From the NCBI GenBank assembly GCA_009911175.1, contig QXWX01000043.1, positions 1-53,716 on the forward strand: a stretch of DNA of 53,716 nt, in the 5' to 3' direction. The stretch comes from Lachnospiraceae bacterium. Its GTDB lineage: Bacteria > Bacillota_A > Clostridia > Lachnospirales > Lachnospiraceae. The notes below the pieces were generated by a model. That model was not told the DNA's origin, searched no databases, and saw only the letters and a program-made list of their open reading frames with translations. Position 1 is the stretch's first letter; every line of letters begins with the position of its first letter. Position numbers and translations under genes: made by a program. Of the stretch, positions 53,031-53,716 are shown piece after piece.

Positions 53031-53625
53031 AAATAACCCAGACAGACGCCGTTCCCGTGTGCTGCAAACCATATCGTTCAAAATAACGATATAAATCTTT
53101 TTCTATAAATGACTTAAAAGGCTTTGGTTCTAAAATATCTATAGGTAGAAATAATGCTCTGCGAGAAAATTTCCTGCTTTTTTCCCATTCTGTAACAATA
53201 ATATCACCATCATCTTTTAATACTCTTTTAGCTTCAGCAAGAATTTTTTTTGCCAGATTTTCCTCAACCTCATGTAAAACTAACGAAAAAAGTATCTTGT
53301 CAAAAAACTTATCTTGAAACCTCATATTGGTTGCATCCATATGGTATAATTTTATATTTTGCACTTTAGACCTCTTAACTTTACCTTGAGCAATTTTCAA
53401 CATATCCTTTGATAAGTCTATGCCGATTACTTCAGACAAAGGCTTTGATTTTGCAATTTTTAATGCATTTGTCGCTGTACCAGTACACAAATCTAAAACC
53501 TTTTCTTCATTGCCAATACTTTCAAATACTACCTTTCTTGGACTGTTATCGTAATCTCTAAAATAGACAATATCTATTAAATCATAAAATTCTGACATTG
53601 CTTTATAGAAAAGTTTTGAATCCAT
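53008..53625 (-). CDS. Class I SAM-dependent methyltransferase
   Basis: A 205-residue methyltransferase of the UbiE/Methyltransf_25 kind: motif I VLDLCTGTATNA near 43-54, post-motif GIDLSKDML at about 68, motif II/III DATNMRF near 97, then FDKILFSLVLHEV and AEAKRVLKDDGDIIVTEW. It binds SAM; the substrate is unknown. AGGAG lies 6 nt before the ATG at 53625. It stands alone near the right edge. Confidence 0.92.
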   Translation of the reverse strand: MDSKLFYKAMSEFYDLIDIVYFRDYDNSPRKVVFESIGNEEKVLDLCTGTATNALKIAKSKPLSEVIGIDLSKDMLKIAQGKVKRSKVQNIKLYHMDATNMRFQDKFFDKILFSLVLHEVEENLAKKILAEAKRVLKDDGDIIVTEWEKSRKFSRRALFLPIDILEPKPFKSFIEKDLYRYFERYGLQHTGTASVWVISGKKRIV

Positions 53626-53716
53626 TTAATTCCTCCGTAAAATCCTAACCCGGATAAACCGGAAAAGTTTTTTTGCATTTCCTCCAAATTTCAAGTACAA
53701 TAAAGAAAAATATTGG

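Overview
The window looks like the chromosome of a gut-type Clostridia, most likely a Lachnospiraceae member. This rests on the moderate-to-low GC, strong AGGAGG ribosome binding sites, a SpaA/thioester surface adhesin with its own sortase, a TnpV-bearing mobilizable element, a DUF3795 protein and a MecA-like penicillin-binding protein. No rRNA, tRNA or CRISPR array was seen. All family names come from reading the sequence; no database search was run.

Layout. 1-7 kb: an FtsX-type permease that lacks its N-terminus, a small protein carrying the oxaloacetate-decarboxylase-beta peptide SIIGGADGPT, an AAA/DUF4143 ATPase preceded by an overlapping 57-codon ORF, and three small unknown genes in a row. 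7-16.8 kb is a defence-like island: a 1562-residue NACHT NTPase with a beta-propeller-like tail, a 28-residue membrane peptide beside a 17-bp hairpin, toxin relics, a two-gene unit (AlbA_2 protein plus a D-x12-E-x-K nuclease-like protein), and an orphan tyrosine recombinase behind a near-consensus promoter and a 15-bp inverted repeat.

16.9-25.2 kb: an antitoxin/PIN-toxin pair whose toxin gene is split by an integrative mobilizable element of about 7.65 kb (integrase, repressor, excisionase, MobA/MobL relaxase, P-loop kinase, TnpV). The two PIN halves rejoin in frame across the shared hexamer TAATAT. The relaxase is in turn split by an IS110-family element whose long non-coding left end is where a bridge RNA would be encoded. 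It is a nest: IS110 in relaxase, relaxase in mobile element, mobile element in toxin.

25.4-37 kb: a surface-adhesin locus. A 1925-residue thioester-like/SpaA-repeat adhesin is followed by a sortase, an unknown gene, a sigma factor and a phage-like protein, with a divergent 628-residue unknown protein. The adhesin has a leader of about 217 nt starting at a good promoter. It can fold into a closed multi-helix, aptamer-like domain followed by an intrinsic terminator with a competing antiterminator partner, directly before the ribosome binding site. This is the best candidate here for an undescribed regulatory system.

37-53.7 kb: a methyltransferase-like protein, several regulators (XRE, AraC, XRE, TetR), an ABC exporter operon, a second NACHT protein (pentapeptide-repeat tail) followed by a frameshifted small gene, a TetR/GPH transporter/hydrolase operon, a MecA-like PBP beside a D-Ala-D-Ala carboxypeptidase relic, a DUF3795 protein and a SAM methyltransferase.
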